Below are positions 32,281 through 42,122 of a stretch of 64,000 nucleotides of DNA, piece by piece. The position numbers and the translations under genes were made by a program. The notes beneath the pieces were generated by a model that did not search any database, was not told the origin of the DNA, and worked only from the letters and a program-made list of their open reading frames with translations. The stretch's first letter is position 1. Each line of letters begins with the position of its first letter. This DNA comes from Seminavis robusta (Eukaryota; Bacillariophyta; Bacillariophyceae; Naviculales; Naviculaceae), in the NCBI GenBank assembly GCA_903772945.1, contig CAICTM010000203.1:1-64000 (forward strand), written 5' to 3'.

Positions 32281-34737
32281 ATGGGGGAAGACAGTATCAG
32301 TAGCGACAGAAAGAACCCAACGGTCTCCTCCACAACATCCACGACGACGATACGTCGGCGTGTAGTCCGCAAGAGAATCGTCTCTGCGAAAGCAGCAGGA
32401 CCGCAGAGTGGCGGCGAACCTTTGACTCTGCCATCCTGGTTGAAAGTCCTCTTTCAAATTCTACTGGTGGAAATCCCCTTGAGTCTGTTGTTTGGATGCT
32501 TTCTCTTGACAAATGCTCTTCTCTACTTGTATTCTACGGTTTGGTTTCCACGGATGCAAATGCATTCCTGGACACCCGAACGAGCCGAACGGGAATTGAC
32601 GCACTACGATGTTTCCTGCGACGCGGCCTCTGTTGTCACTACCAATCAAACTTTGTCTCTCTTGTTACCTCCGACATCCTCCCCCAGAGACCGAGTGGCT
32701 ACCGTGCGAAAACACGGAGCTGGATGGATCACCAACCTGTTCAATGATGATTCCGTGTCTCGGTCGACCTTGCAACAATTTCGATCCTTTGCATTGAAGA
32801 AGAACCAAATTGTGGGAAACAACGAAAACACGGGCAATGTCGACGTTGTGGGAGTGATTGAAAATGACCATCGCTGGTCCTTTGCCTTTGGAGTGGACGA
32901 AGATCCATCCATTGCGCCCCTTTTGGAAGCGATTGGACGCCACACGATACTCCAAAGCACGCTCGAAGGATTGTTGGGGCCCAACCCGGCGCTCGTCGAA
33001 TTGTCCACCATTACCGCCGAAGCGGGAGCGGTGGCACAAGGGTGGCATGTGGATACCACACAACAAGGAGATTCCCTCCAATATGCCAATACATTTAGTG
33101 ACTTGTATTCGCTCTTGATTCCGGTCCAAGATACCGCCGCCACCATGGGACCCACGGCCATTTGTGCGGGGACACAGTACTGTTCTCATAGTACTGGATG
33201 CGACGAGTGGGGATTTTCACCATTACAACAACAACTGGACAATGGAACTATTATTTGGAAGGCCGGTGATGGCCTCTTGTTCAATTCGCACCTGCATCAT
33301 CAAGGGACGGCGCACACGGGAGGACCCACGAGGGTAGCCATGGTGCTGTCCTTTGTGTCCTCTCGCAACAACAATCTACTGCCTCCATTGGCGGCGGGAT
33401 ATGTCATTCCTTGGACCTACATGGGATTTACACATCAGGACTTGGCACACGCCAGCACCACCATGGCACCCCCCAGGAACTTGTGGAGGTCGTTGGGATG
33501 GACGTCACAGAAATCTGGGTGGGATTACTTTTCCTTTTGTATAGGACACATGGGAAATACTCGAGATCCGCCCCTCGTGGTCCTCATGCCGTTTATCAAG
33601 CATCTCCCACTTTTGTTGGTGGGACAGGCCAATTTTCATGACACATTATCTCCCTGGCAAGTCTTTGTTCTAGACACGTTGTGGCGGGTGTGGGCTGCCT
33701 TCTTGATTTGCACAGTCCTGGGGTGTTGGGGCTATCTGTACATGCTCCTGAATACGATGCACCCAGCAGGTACTATGAATGGCTCAACACCCCGAAAGGC
33801 GGGCATGGGAACTGTATTGGTCCGTCTCGTGATTCTGAATGGAGGCATGGTAGCATTGGCACTTTTGTTTGTTCAACAATACACACAAGATGCAATCAAT
33901 ACGTCGACAACAACGACAATCCATGTTTCTACAACTGCTTTCACTGAAGAATATATTCAGAGTTTGGCGTCACCACAGGCACTCGATGTCATGATGGGGC
34001 CGCACTTCCTCGACGACGCCTTTCAGTGGATACCTGGCAATCGACAGTGGCATGCGGCCGCCCAGGACTTTCTGCCGTGGTACCTCGCTGCCTTCCCCTC
34101 GAGTTTTTCCAATGCTATGGTCGACTCTGTTCTGGAGCAAGCAATAACAACTGGTCAAGGAGCAACCCATCGTGTCATGATGCAAAATCAATACGCCGAC
34201 TGGGTCGAGCTGACCAACACACAAGCCCGTGAACAGACACGGGTGTGGATGCATCGATTGCTACTATCGACGACGACAGCACCTTCATCCATATCTCGGC
34301 ATCCATGTCGAATCAGAACATTGGCAAGATCAGCCCTGTGTAATACATTCCTGAATCTTGATGCTCTGTTCTCGCCACCACAGACCAACATGGCTGCCTC
34401 GCAACAGCAATCAGCCAACCCCAAACCATCAACCTGGAGACGGAGACGGCTGCTCTTGTCTTTAGTGCCACCAAAGGACAGTTGCTCGCGCAGTACTGCT
34501 TTACAACCTTGTAAAGAAAAGGAACAATCATTACGAAAGACGACATTTGAGGTCGGGGAGGTGGTAGAAGCAAGAATAAACTCCAAGACTCGAAAATGGT
34601 TACGGGCAACTGTCATTGAGAAGTCCCATGGCACCAGCTACATGGTGCGATTTGAGGTGGATCTACCAGAATATCGTTTAGAGGATCCATTGCCTGCAAG
34701 TCAACTCCGGAGAATCAAGTCAGGCACCCAAAGCTGA
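32281..34737 (+). CDS. Membrane protein with PhyH-like Fe(II)/2-oxoglutarate dioxygenase domain and Tudor-like C-terminus
   Basis: A single exon of 818 residues. A basic N-terminus precedes a hydrophobic hairpin at ~54-90. The lumenal or extracellular-looking part contains a phytanoyl-CoA-dioxygenase-like core: H256-x-D258 in GWHVDTTQQGDS, a second His in HLHHQGTAHTGG (~340-345), then GPTRVAMVLSF, where Arg would bind 2-oxoglutarate. Two further hydrophobic segments follow at ~460-493 and ~510-535. The last ~60 residues (FEVGEVVEARINS..KWLRATVIEK) resemble a Tudor/agenet-type chromo-barrel. PhyH enzymes hydroxylate lipids, small molecules or proteins. The substrate here is unknown. The combination of dioxygenase, membrane segments and Tudor-like tail is unusual. 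The tail could also be a plain beta-barrel without histone binding. Confidence 0.75.
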   Translation: MGEDSISSDRKNPTVSSTTSTTTIRRRVVRKRIVSAKAAGPQSGGEPLTLPSWLKVLFQILLVEIPLSLLFGCFLLTNALLYLYSTVWFPRMQMHSWTPERAERELTHYDVSCDAASVVTTNQTLSLLLPPTSSPRDRVATVRKHGAGWITNLFNDDSVSRSTLQQFRSFALKKNQIVGNNENTGNVDVVGVIENDHRWSFAFGVDEDPSIAPLLEAIGRHTILQSTLEGLLGPNPALVELSTITAEAGAVAQGWHVDTTQQGDSLQYANTFSDLYSLLIPVQDTAATMGPTAICAGTQYCSHSTGCDEWGFSPLQQQLDNGTIIWKAGDGLLFNSHLHHQGTAHTGGPTRVAMVLSFVSSRNNNLLPPLAAGYVIPWTYMGFTHQDLAHASTTMAPPRNLWRSLGWTSQKSGWDYFSFCIGHMGNTRDPPLVVLMPFIKHLPLLLVGQANFHDTLSPWQVFVLDTLWRVWAAFLICTVLGCWGYLYMLLNTMHPAGTMNGSTPRKAGMGTVLVRLVILNGGMVALALLFVQQYTQDAINTSTTTTIHVSTTAFTEEYIQSLASPQALDVMMGPHFLDDAFQWIPGNRQWHAAAQDFLPWYLAAFPSSFSNAMVDSVLEQAITTGQGATHRVMMQNQYADWVELTNTQAREQTRVWMHRLLLSTTTAPSSISRHPCRIRTLARSALCNTFLNLDALFSPPQTNMAASQQQSANPKPSTWRRRRLLLSLVPPKDSCSRSTALQPCKEKEQSLRKTTFEVGEVVEARINSKTRKWLRATVIEKSHGTSYMVRFEVDLPEYRLEDPLPASQLRRIKSGTQS

Positions 34738-35492
34738 CAAGAATGGCCAGACCTTGCTAGCGTTGCGGGGGCTTTGATTTGAAGGATATCAACCAGGAAG
34801 GCTTCATTCGGCAAACCTGCAAATAAACCCAGTGGTTGGATACTGGTGCTGCCTGCCTGCCTACAGCGAAGGAAGGACTACTGTATGAAATCTGAGTTTC
34901 AGCATTGTTTTTGCCATCACATAGTGGTTACTTCATGGAGTGAAAGAGTTGCCATTGAAGTAGGTGGTACTGTAGGGTAAATAAATGGAAAAGATCAATG
35001 GAAAGCTTCTGGCTGATTTCGAATGCAAGCACTGCTTCCAAGTGTGTATCAAGCACAGCAAGTGGTGGTCAACAATGGAAGCTCGTTTTCACCCCCGAAG
35101 ATCAGTGAAGATCAGTGCCGCATCAATGGGACCTTCGTTTAGTTATTAATCTACAGTGATGGTGTAATCTGGTGATTTAGTTCCGGTAATGAGAACAAAC
35201 AAAGATCCCCTTTGAAGAACCATGTCAAGCAGTCAAGGACTTTAGTACAGTACCCGTATCCAATGCCGATCAATGAAGCATGCTAGCTTCTAATTGTTGT
35301 AGCTAACAGTAGTAGGAACCATGGCATATAGTAGTGATAGAAAGTCCCGTTGTTTATAAAAGTTTTGATTATGTCTTTCTTTAGCGAATTGACAATGTTG
35401 TCAACCCGAGAAAGAGAGTTTGTATGGTACTGTTTGTTAATGATACATAGCAGACTCATAGCAGTGTCCTTGAGCGGCTTTTCTGTCTGTTT
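34738..35492. other. Intergenic, no gene recognised
   Basis: This 755-bp AT-rich gap lies between the 3' ends of two convergent genes. Nothing is recognised. Confidence 0.5.
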
Positions 35493-35807
35493 TTAGGCCA
35501 TCAAGGCGAACCCTCTTGGTTGCCTGGGCTGACGACGCATTGGTTGCTGATTCAATGATGATGGTGGCAAGACGGTCATCTTGAGTTGATTTCTATTTTG
35601 CAGTTCATTGCGAGCTTGTGCTGTCATGTATGTCATTCGGGCAAGTCGTTCCTTGCGGGCTTTTTGGGCTTTGAAGGCTCGGTACTCGGCTCGGAATTGA
35701 ATGTAGTCTTCTGGTTGGTAAAAGAGTTCTTGTGCATGTTCCCAGTCGAGGCGCTGGTATGTTTGCACAGAGGCAACTTCGTTTTCGGAAAAGGTAACAC
35801 GAGGCAT
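35493..35807 (-). CDS. Small protein with diatom-type VxFxxxxxVxxY motif
   Basis: The frame is open to 35951. The ATG at 35807 (MPRVTFSENEV) is preferred because the preceding residues are a Lys/Gly-rich low-complexity stretch, although a 152-residue product from 35951 is possible. From 35807 it is 104 residues. VTFSENEVASVQTY, then LFYQPEDYIQFRAEYRAFK, follows a pattern (VxF..xVxxY..WYxxxDYxxFxxE) that I know from many small, uncharacterised diatom proteins. A basic, Gln- and Arg-rich tail ends the protein. No signal peptide is seen. Its function is unknown. Confidence 0.6.
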   Translation of the reverse strand: MPRVTFSENEVASVQTYQRLDWEHAQELFYQPEDYIQFRAEYRAFKAQKARKERLARMTYMTAQARNELQNRNQLKMTVLPPSSLNQQPMRRQPRQPRGFALMA

Positions 35808-35951
35808 GATGAAAGGTTTTGTTGTTGGTTGTAGTAGGTTGGGATGTGAGAATCTGCGTTTTGGAATTGTGAACTCTCCACCGGATCCTTTGTTTCTTTG
35901 CTTGTTTCCCTTGCCTTTACCTTTGCTTCGAACCGGCGACCTCTCCTCCAA

Positions 35952-37029
35952 AGTTTACCCGCAGCTTCACGCTTGCTTCACGCAGCAGGAAAGGCTCAAC
36001 ATGTCTTCTCCAGCTCTTCTCTACGATTAGCCACTGGGATCTGGGATTTGCGATTCGTGCAAATTTATTTTACTTAAAAGTCGTTCCAACTACTCCTTTT
36101 TGCGTAAGAACTGTGTCTGTGTGCTGTCCCAGCCATTCGATGATGACTTTTAATTAAAGAACAAATCCGAGCAGCTTCTGGGTTCTGCAGAGGGCAGAAG
36201 GTTACGATTTCATACGATTTCATACGATTATTTATTTCAGGATTTCAGCAATGCGAACTGCGAACTACTGTATCAATGAAGCCTTGGTGGAACCTTAACC
36301 TACACTTTGGTCTCGCTTTGGTGACTTGGTGGTCATGGCTTCCAAGTGAGTGGGGATTATAGAAGCAGCCACCCGCTGGTACGGTCTCCACTAGGTTTCA
36401 AAGCTGCTTAAAACAAGCACCCAGCAGAACATGGATAGGCTCATTTTTAATTAACATATTGTTTCCCTTCTCACAACCGGACTCGTAAGCGGATTTAGTA
36501 ACTGATCCGGAATTTCTAAGAGAGTACCCCAAGGAATGTTGAAGAGTCTCTTTGATTTAAATAAAATCTGTCCCCAAACAGAAAATATGGCCTATATTCG
36601 CTAGGTCATCATCATCTATCATCATCTTTGCTCTCTTCCTTATTGGCATCTAAATCATTACGAATATGATTACCAAATGCAATGAGAGCACTTATTGGTG
36701 TTGAGCACAGAATGTGTCTCTCAAGATTCATTTTGCCAGTTGGGGTCCCATGTCATAGAGTCCAGAGTCCAGAGAGCCCCAAAGCCACTTTCTGGATTCT
36801 GGAGCTCTTTCTGGAGCTCTTCTGGCAAAAATCTGAAGCCTTGCTGCTGCCGGTAGTACCGGTAGTACCGCGTGCTACAACCTATGATACCGCCTAATTC
36901 TTCTAGGCCCACGATTCGAATGATTCGATCCAGTATTCGACATCAAGCAACGATCAAAAGGAGTAAAGGGAGTTGCGGGGAATGGACTTTTTGAGTACTT
37001 CCTTTTGGGGCAACTTCTGGTTTATGTCA
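35952..37029. other. Intergenic, no gene recognised
   Basis: About 1.1 kb, AT-rich, with a direct repeat of CATACGATT near 36210 and CGGTAGTACCGGTAGTACCG near 36850. Frames of 60-70 codons show no motif. Confidence 0.5.
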
Positions 37030-37215
37030 ATCTTCCAGTTTGAGTCATGCTACCGAATTGCAGCAATCTTCCATATTCCATCTTTCTTCCAGATTACGTC
37101 ACCCAGTACTAATTGCTACGCGATTTTACGTAGCGCCTTCCAGATTGCGTCATTCTTCCACATTGAGTCATTCTTCCATTTTGATTCATTCTTCCGGATT
37201 GCATCATTCTTCCAA
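37030..37215. repeat. 18-bp tandem repeat with CTTCC core
   Basis: Four consecutive 18-bp units (CTTCCAGATTGCGTCATT and variants) lie at 37137-37208. More diverged units upstream from about 37030 keep the CTTCCA...TTGAGTCAT pattern. It borders the inverted-repeat element at 37255. Confidence 0.75.
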
Positions 37216-37254
37216 AAGCAAGAAATTGAACATTGTCAAACACGCGAAAACAGG

Positions 37255-37549
37255 TACTACGGATTCGGGAAGAACTGTCCTTTTCCAGGACCGGAAGCGG
37301 ATTTGCCACCCTCCCAAGCCAATTTCACCAGACCGGAAGGCGATTTTCCTTGAGCTTTACTTAAGGAAAATACCCTGTTTAAGGATAGAGTCAGCAGAGA
37401 AAGATCACAGGCGATTTTGACCAGGAGTTCGGATTACGGCTCTCGTAGAAACCTACACAACCTATGTACTGGGAAGGAAAATCTCCTTCCGAGGGTGGGA
37501 AATCCGCTTCCGAGCATGGAAAAGGACAGTTCTTCCCGAATCCGTAGTA
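37255..37549. mobile_element. Short foldback/MITE-like element with ~90-bp inverted arms
   Basis: The left arm (37255-~37355) and right arm (~37474-37549) are inverted copies. Both contain TACTACGGATTCGGGAAGAA and CTGTCCTTTTCCA, and then GGAAGCGGATTT. The left arm has a small internal insertion. The element is flanked by TA on both sides, as expected for a Tc1/mariner-type insertion, and has no coding capacity. Its termini begin CTACGG, like the element at 59023-59339. Confidence 0.7.
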
Positions 37550-37899
37550 TTCCCGCAACTCCAAAAGAGCTGTAAAAAGTGAAAAGGACAAATAGATGCC
37601 CAAATTGATCGGCCACCAATAGATCTACTTTGGGAAAAGTACGAAGAGCTGTCAAGGCGTCAAGGCCTTGATGCCTTGATGCCGACCTCGCCAGCTACCG
37701 GTGGTACAGTACCTTCCCCCACTGAAGTAGTGCCGGAGGACTTGGATCTTGTCAAAAGCTCAATGGCGAAGTAAATAAATGAGGCATGCCAATCCTGTCA
37801 AATTTACAAACGATACCCGCAGACATTGTAGGCAAGCCAAACGTATACAGGAATCCAATCGCAACTACTCAATAGCTACCAATAATACTGCTAGTAACC

Positions 37900-38808
37900 A
37901 TGCTTCCATTTGATGCCCACAACCATGTCCACATGGGACCCTCCCCTCCGATCCAGGCATTGCTGCCATCCAGCGCAACTGCAGAGATCTTGCCTACTTG
38001 TTGTTGTTGTTTGAGTGGCATGGCCATCATGTCCACACATCCACGTGATTACCAGACTGTCTTGAGTCTAGCCAAAGACCTTCCAAGCCAAGTTGCATCT
38101 TCATCATCCAGCACATCCATTGTCCCCTGTTTGGGAGTCCATCCATGGTTCCTGCATGAATTGTCGTTACAAGACTGGCAAGTAGACGACAACGACAACA
38201 GCAGTTTGCCCACATGGATTCAAGAGTTGGAGGCGTTGCTGGTGGCCAACCCACATGCCATGGTGGGAGAAATTGGTTTGGACGGATTTCATTTTGATCC
38301 CACCACCCAGCAACTCACGTCGCCCATGGAACGCCAAGTCGAAGCATTTCGGCTGCAACTGGAACTGGCGGCTCGATTGGATCGTCCCGTCAGTATTCAC
38401 ACGGTACAATGTTTTGGACCCTTGTTTGCCGTATTGAGTCAATTCTCCTCTTCCAACAAGAAACGCAAAAAGAAGAAACAATCGCTCCCACCCAAACTTT
38501 ACTTTCATGCGTACGGGGGCAAAGCTGCCACGGTAGAGCAAATACTGGCACTGTGTGGGAGAGAAATTGGAAGGGTTTATTTTGGGTTTGCACCCATTAT
38601 CAACTTTCGATCCCCCAAGACACTGAATGTCATTCAAAAAGTGGGGATTGAACGACTCGTCTTGGAGACGGACCATGAAGATGCGGCTCGTGTACCGACC
38701 AGCATGGAACAGGGAATTGAAATTATTGCCGCCGCATTGGAGATGGGCACGCAACAAGTGGTGGATCAAACCACCGCCAATGCCATGGATTTGTACAATC
38801 TGAATTGA
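37900..38808 (+). CDS. TatD-family metal-dependent hydrolase
   Basis: A single exon of 302 residues. The TatD/amidohydrolase metal ligands are visible: HxH in DAHNHVH (residues 5-11), Glu in VGEIGLDGF (~124), His in PVSIHTVQ, His in YFHAYGG, and Asp in LVLETDHED. The length is slightly above the usual ~260 because of a Ser-rich insert near residue 70 and a Lys-rich insert near residue 190. TatD proteins are 3'-5' exonucleases or related phosphodiesterases linked to DNA repair and apoptotic DNA degradation. The fungal/plant Cut9-interacting Scn1-type branch is a possible closer relative. No targeting peptide is seen. Confidence 0.85.
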   Translation: MLPFDAHNHVHMGPSPPIQALLPSSATAEILPTCCCCLSGMAIMSTHPRDYQTVLSLAKDLPSQVASSSSSTSIVPCLGVHPWFLHELSLQDWQVDDNDNSSLPTWIQELEALLVANPHAMVGEIGLDGFHFDPTTQQLTSPMERQVEAFRLQLELAARLDRPVSIHTVQCFGPLFAVLSQFSSSNKKRKKKKQSLPPKLYFHAYGGKAATVEQILALCGREIGRVYFGFAPIINFRSPKTLNVIQKVGIERLVLETDHEDAARVPTSMEQGIEIIAAALEMGTQQVVDQTTANAMDLYNLN

Positions 38809-39337
38809 GTACCCCCCAAAAGATAATGAGAAGAAGCAACAATCAGCAACCAATCTTGGATTTAAAGCTTCTTCCGTCAATTTATTGTTTGGTTGGCATG
38901 GCTAGACTGCTAGTTGAAAACCAACTGGACTGGACTGGACTCTTCACTTGGAATTTTAGCAAGTGGCATATTTTTTCTGGTTGACAGTGGCATATTTTCC
39001 CTTGTTGATGCCATTTTCTCAACCCACAGCACAAAATGTATTTGACCTTCCTACAAAGCACAATTTTTCTCTTTCGTGCAAAAGCGTTACAGAACCAAAG
39101 TCTGCAATTGATGCAACCGACCTGCTAAAAGAGGAGCAAAAACTCCATGTTGCCTTTTTTGCCATGATCCTTTTTCACTTGGATTTGCTCAAAAGATCCA
39201 TGGCTTTCACAAATTATGACGACCAGGTGGAATTTTCTGATGCAATTAGACTACTCCAAGAGAAAATCATCTGACTGCCAAAAGCAAATATTTTTAATCT
39301 ATCGTCCGATACGATACATATTCTTTTATTTTCTATT
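38809..39337. other. Intergenic with an uncertain 103-codon frame
   Basis: An open frame at 38963-39274 (plus) reads with a hydrophobic start and a helical body (LHVAFFAMILFHLDLLKRS), but it has no family match I recognise. A repeated GGCATATTTT near 38966 and 38988 suggests local duplication. I do not call a gene. Confidence 0.4.
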
Positions 39338-40810
39338 TTATCTTTTCCCACCGGTAACCAAGTTGGTCGGGACCATGACGGGTCCCATTCGTACTCGTAT
39401 CCGATAGAGACTGTCGTCGGAAAATGCGTAGAGGAATTGATCTTCTCCCAATGTCAAGGAGGTGGGTTGCGACGGCATGGGCAATATTCCCAATACACTG
39501 GCTTTCGCGCTGATAATGGCAATGCCTTGTGGAACAGCCACAAAGACATGTCCCTTTTCACTAACGGTCAAAGCCCCTGGTTGGGTACAGTTCAAGGCTT
39601 GTGTCAAATCCAAAACGATATTGGCGGCGTCATTCAAGACTGGTTTTGGCGGTGCTTCTGTTGTTGGCTGTTCCTCGTCACCTGCAGTAATCTCATCGTC
39701 CTTGGGCAAATTGTTGTCTGGGTCATCTTCTTCGTCATCCGCTAAATCGTCATCCGTTTCATCATCATCATCGTCTTCCATTGTAACCGCCGGCATTTGT
39801 TTGAGAAGAACACGTCCGTCGTGTTCCAAGACGGTCGCGTACAGGGAGAGCCAGGTGGGATCCATGGCCATGCCACCAATCTCTTGGCTACCAGAATAAA
39901 TGAGATCCACTGGATGGGAATGATGCGTTTGATTCCATCCATGAGCTTTGCGACTGACCGTCAAGGAAGGCAGTGATTCGACATGCACCGCTTGGGACAG
40001 TCGATAAATGGCGGCTAGTCCACAATCATCTGGCTGTGTGTCGGCCACCAACAAATCGCCATACGGGTTCATAAGGAGTGATTTGGGTTGAAAGAGTCGT
40101 CGCGTAGTGTTGTTGGGACGACAGGCATCGGGGACTTGAATCATAAGAGGCGTTCGAGCGCCATTGGAATCTTCCATGCGAATAATTCTTCCTTCCCCCC
40201 ATTCGGCAACCACCAAGGATCCTTCGGAATGTCGGGTTCCAGCGGGATGAAAATCAATCGCCATGCCGCCGCTGCCGACACTAGTACTACTACTACTACT
40301 TGTTGTTGTGGTAGTTGTTTGGTTGGCATGACAGGGTTGGTAGACACCGGAGCGACAACCACTGTCTTCCAAATGGAGCGATCGTCCAATGGCAATGGGT
40401 CCTCCACCAACTTCCCATCTCCAAATCCGTCCATTGCCGTGCGATTGCGAAAACAACAAGTAGCCTCGGCCCAATTCGTCATCGTGTTTCCAAATCGATG
40501 CCACAATCCCCTTCATGCCACGACCGGTTGCCTGCAAATTCAACGAGTATTGTAGTTCTTGTTCTTGTTGTTCTTGTTGCGCCTTACACGACGAGTCGGC
40601 CAGGAAAAAGACTTGCGACAATCCTTGGCAATTGTCGTTGTTGTCGTGTACCAACAAGCGGGTCGAGATGGGATCACCCAACGTGTTGCTGCGACCCCAT
40701 CGAAAGCCAGAGGATTGGAGTCGTGTCGACGCAAAATAGGAAAAGGCTGGCACGAACACCAGCAACCATGCCATGGACGGTTTGATCGTCATGTTCAAAG
40801 AGGCGGCCAT
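39338..40810 (-). CDS. SMP-30/NHL-type beta-propeller protein with N-terminal membrane anchor
   Basis: A single exon of 490 residues from the ATG at 40810 (MAASLNMTIKP). The open frame continues upstream, but only through a TCGAATCGAG microsatellite, so it was not used. A hydrophobic N-terminal segment (MAWLLVFVPAFSYF) is a signal anchor or signal peptide. The rest has repeating beta-propeller-like blades, including GGMAIDFHPAG, GSLVVAEWGEGRIIRME, KSLLMNPYGDLLVADT, GGMAMDPTWLSLYAT and GALTVSEKGHVFVAVPQG, as in SMP-30/gluconolactonase/strictosidine-synthase-like folds. An acidic Asp/Glu insert lies near residues 355-400. Several N-glycosylation sites suggest passage through the secretory route. 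The enzyme activity cannot be told. Confidence 0.72.
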   Translation of the reverse strand: MAASLNMTIKPSMAWLLVFVPAFSYFASTRLQSSGFRWGRSNTLGDPISTRLLVHDNNDNCQGLSQVFFLADSSCKAQQEQQEQELQYSLNLQATGRGMKGIVASIWKHDDELGRGYLLFSQSHGNGRIWRWEVGGGPIAIGRSLHLEDSGCRSGVYQPCHANQTTTTTTSSSSSTSVGSGGMAIDFHPAGTRHSEGSLVVAEWGEGRIIRMEDSNGARTPLMIQVPDACRPNNTTRRLFQPKSLLMNPYGDLLVADTQPDDCGLAAIYRLSQAVHVESLPSLTVSRKAHGWNQTHHSHPVDLIYSGSQEIGGMAMDPTWLSLYATVLEHDGRVLLKQMPAVTMEDDDDDETDDDLADDEEDDPDNNLPKDDEITAGDEEQPTTEAPPKPVLNDAANIVLDLTQALNCTQPGALTVSEKGHVFVAVPQGIAIISAKASVLGILPMPSQPTSLTLGEDQFLYAFSDDSLYRIRVRMGPVMVPTNLVTGGKR

Positions 40811-40919
40811 GGTGGACGGATGGATGGATGGTGTTGACAACCCAAAATTGCAGCGTTCAAAAAAAGCTCTACACTGTATGTACCGGATACGACTGTACGT
40901 GCTGAGGAGAGGAGAGCAA

Positions 40920-40989
40920 ATCGAATCGAACCAATCGAGTCGAATCGAATCGAATCGAGTCGAATCGAGTCGAATCGAATCGAACGAAT
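40920..40989. repeat. TCGAA/TCGAG pentanucleotide microsatellite
   Basis: Alternating TCGAA and TCGAG units run for about 70 bp, roughly 110 bp upstream of the propeller-gene ATG. A cluster of GGTACC/TACCGTACC palindromes follows at 41005-41042. Confidence 0.9.
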
Positions 40990-41269
40990 CCATGGTGCTG
41001 GATCCTACCGTACTGGTACCAGCCAGGTACCGTACCGGTACTGTCCCACTACAAGTAAGCATGACTGTGCCGCTGCTGGTACAACATGAAAACGGCCAGA
41101 AGATGACCCAAGAGAGAGAAAGAGACCCAAGACGAAAGAAGAAACCTTGGCCAAGGCGCGTTCAGAGGAGTTTCTCGACTCAATCAAGCTCAACAAAGAG
41201 GATTATGGTGAAAGAGCGTACTGGAACTAAAAGTGGTTTATTGCTAACTTTTCCCATGATGACCTAGAA

Positions 41270-42122
41270 ACAAATCTTTGCTGCTTGGCACAAGTTTCCA
41301 AATTCAAACAGCATTGCCAAAGACACCCTACTAGAGGACCGTCATCGAAGATTTGGAGCCATTCCATGGCACTTATGTTCCACTGACCAAAAGTTTCTAT
41401 TGCTACAAGAACAAATACAGGAAACTGACCTTCGCAAGATCAATGCAGAGAAAGTGAAACGAATCCTCGAAAACGCTGTGGAGCTCAATGGTGGCGACAG
41501 CGATGCTCCATGTTCCTCCATCATGTGCATCACCGGAGAACAACCTTACTATTTGGGCACCGCATCATTACGTGTAGTCTCTGACCTGGTGCAAGAAAAG
41601 GTTGCAACACGACACATGGCAGATCTGTGGAATGAGATTATGGCCCAAGAACCAGCCTCTACCCGTGGCCATCTTTTTGAATCATACGTCCGGTCCCCCT
41701 TTGCTCGCGAATCTAAAAAGTACAGATGTCGGGCTGCAGTTGGAAAAAGCCACAGAGACTATGGCGTCTTCTTTGACCTGGAGTTGGGAGGGTGCACGGC
41801 CACATGGATACGCCGGACCAACAACATGATTGGAGATTGCAAGAACGGAGACGACAGAGGCATTTTCTACTCTTTCAATGAAAGCGAACCCATGATGGAT
41901 TTCATGTACAAGCGTGGCAACGAATACTATGCAATTCAGGTTACCATTGGCCGGACACATGACTGCGACAGCGGCAAGCTGGACCGCTTCTTGGGTGAAC
42001 TCGATCCTTCAAAACAACCAGAAATTGAACTTGGTCTATGCAGTACCCAACGGGACATTCAGCAACTTCACCACAAGTCATGTAAACCCAATAGTCAACA
42101 TGAACCCTGCTGGCAGATGTAA
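41270..42122 (+). pseudogene. Crinkler/RHS-type family remnant
   Basis: The region encodes a polypeptide with RFGAIPWHLC, then TRGHLFESYVR, a cysteine-rich middle and YYAIQVTIGRTHD. This layout resembles the C-terminal region shared by Crinkler and retrotransposon-hot-spot (RHS) proteins, which carry nuclease-like folds. It lacks the N-terminal NTPase part and looks like a broken family remnant. The family call is tentative. Confidence 0.4.

Noticed and set aside
38963-39274. 103-codon frame with a hydrophobic start
   Set aside because: Mildly protein-like but without family match, splice support or conserved motif; kept only as a note in the intergenic entry.
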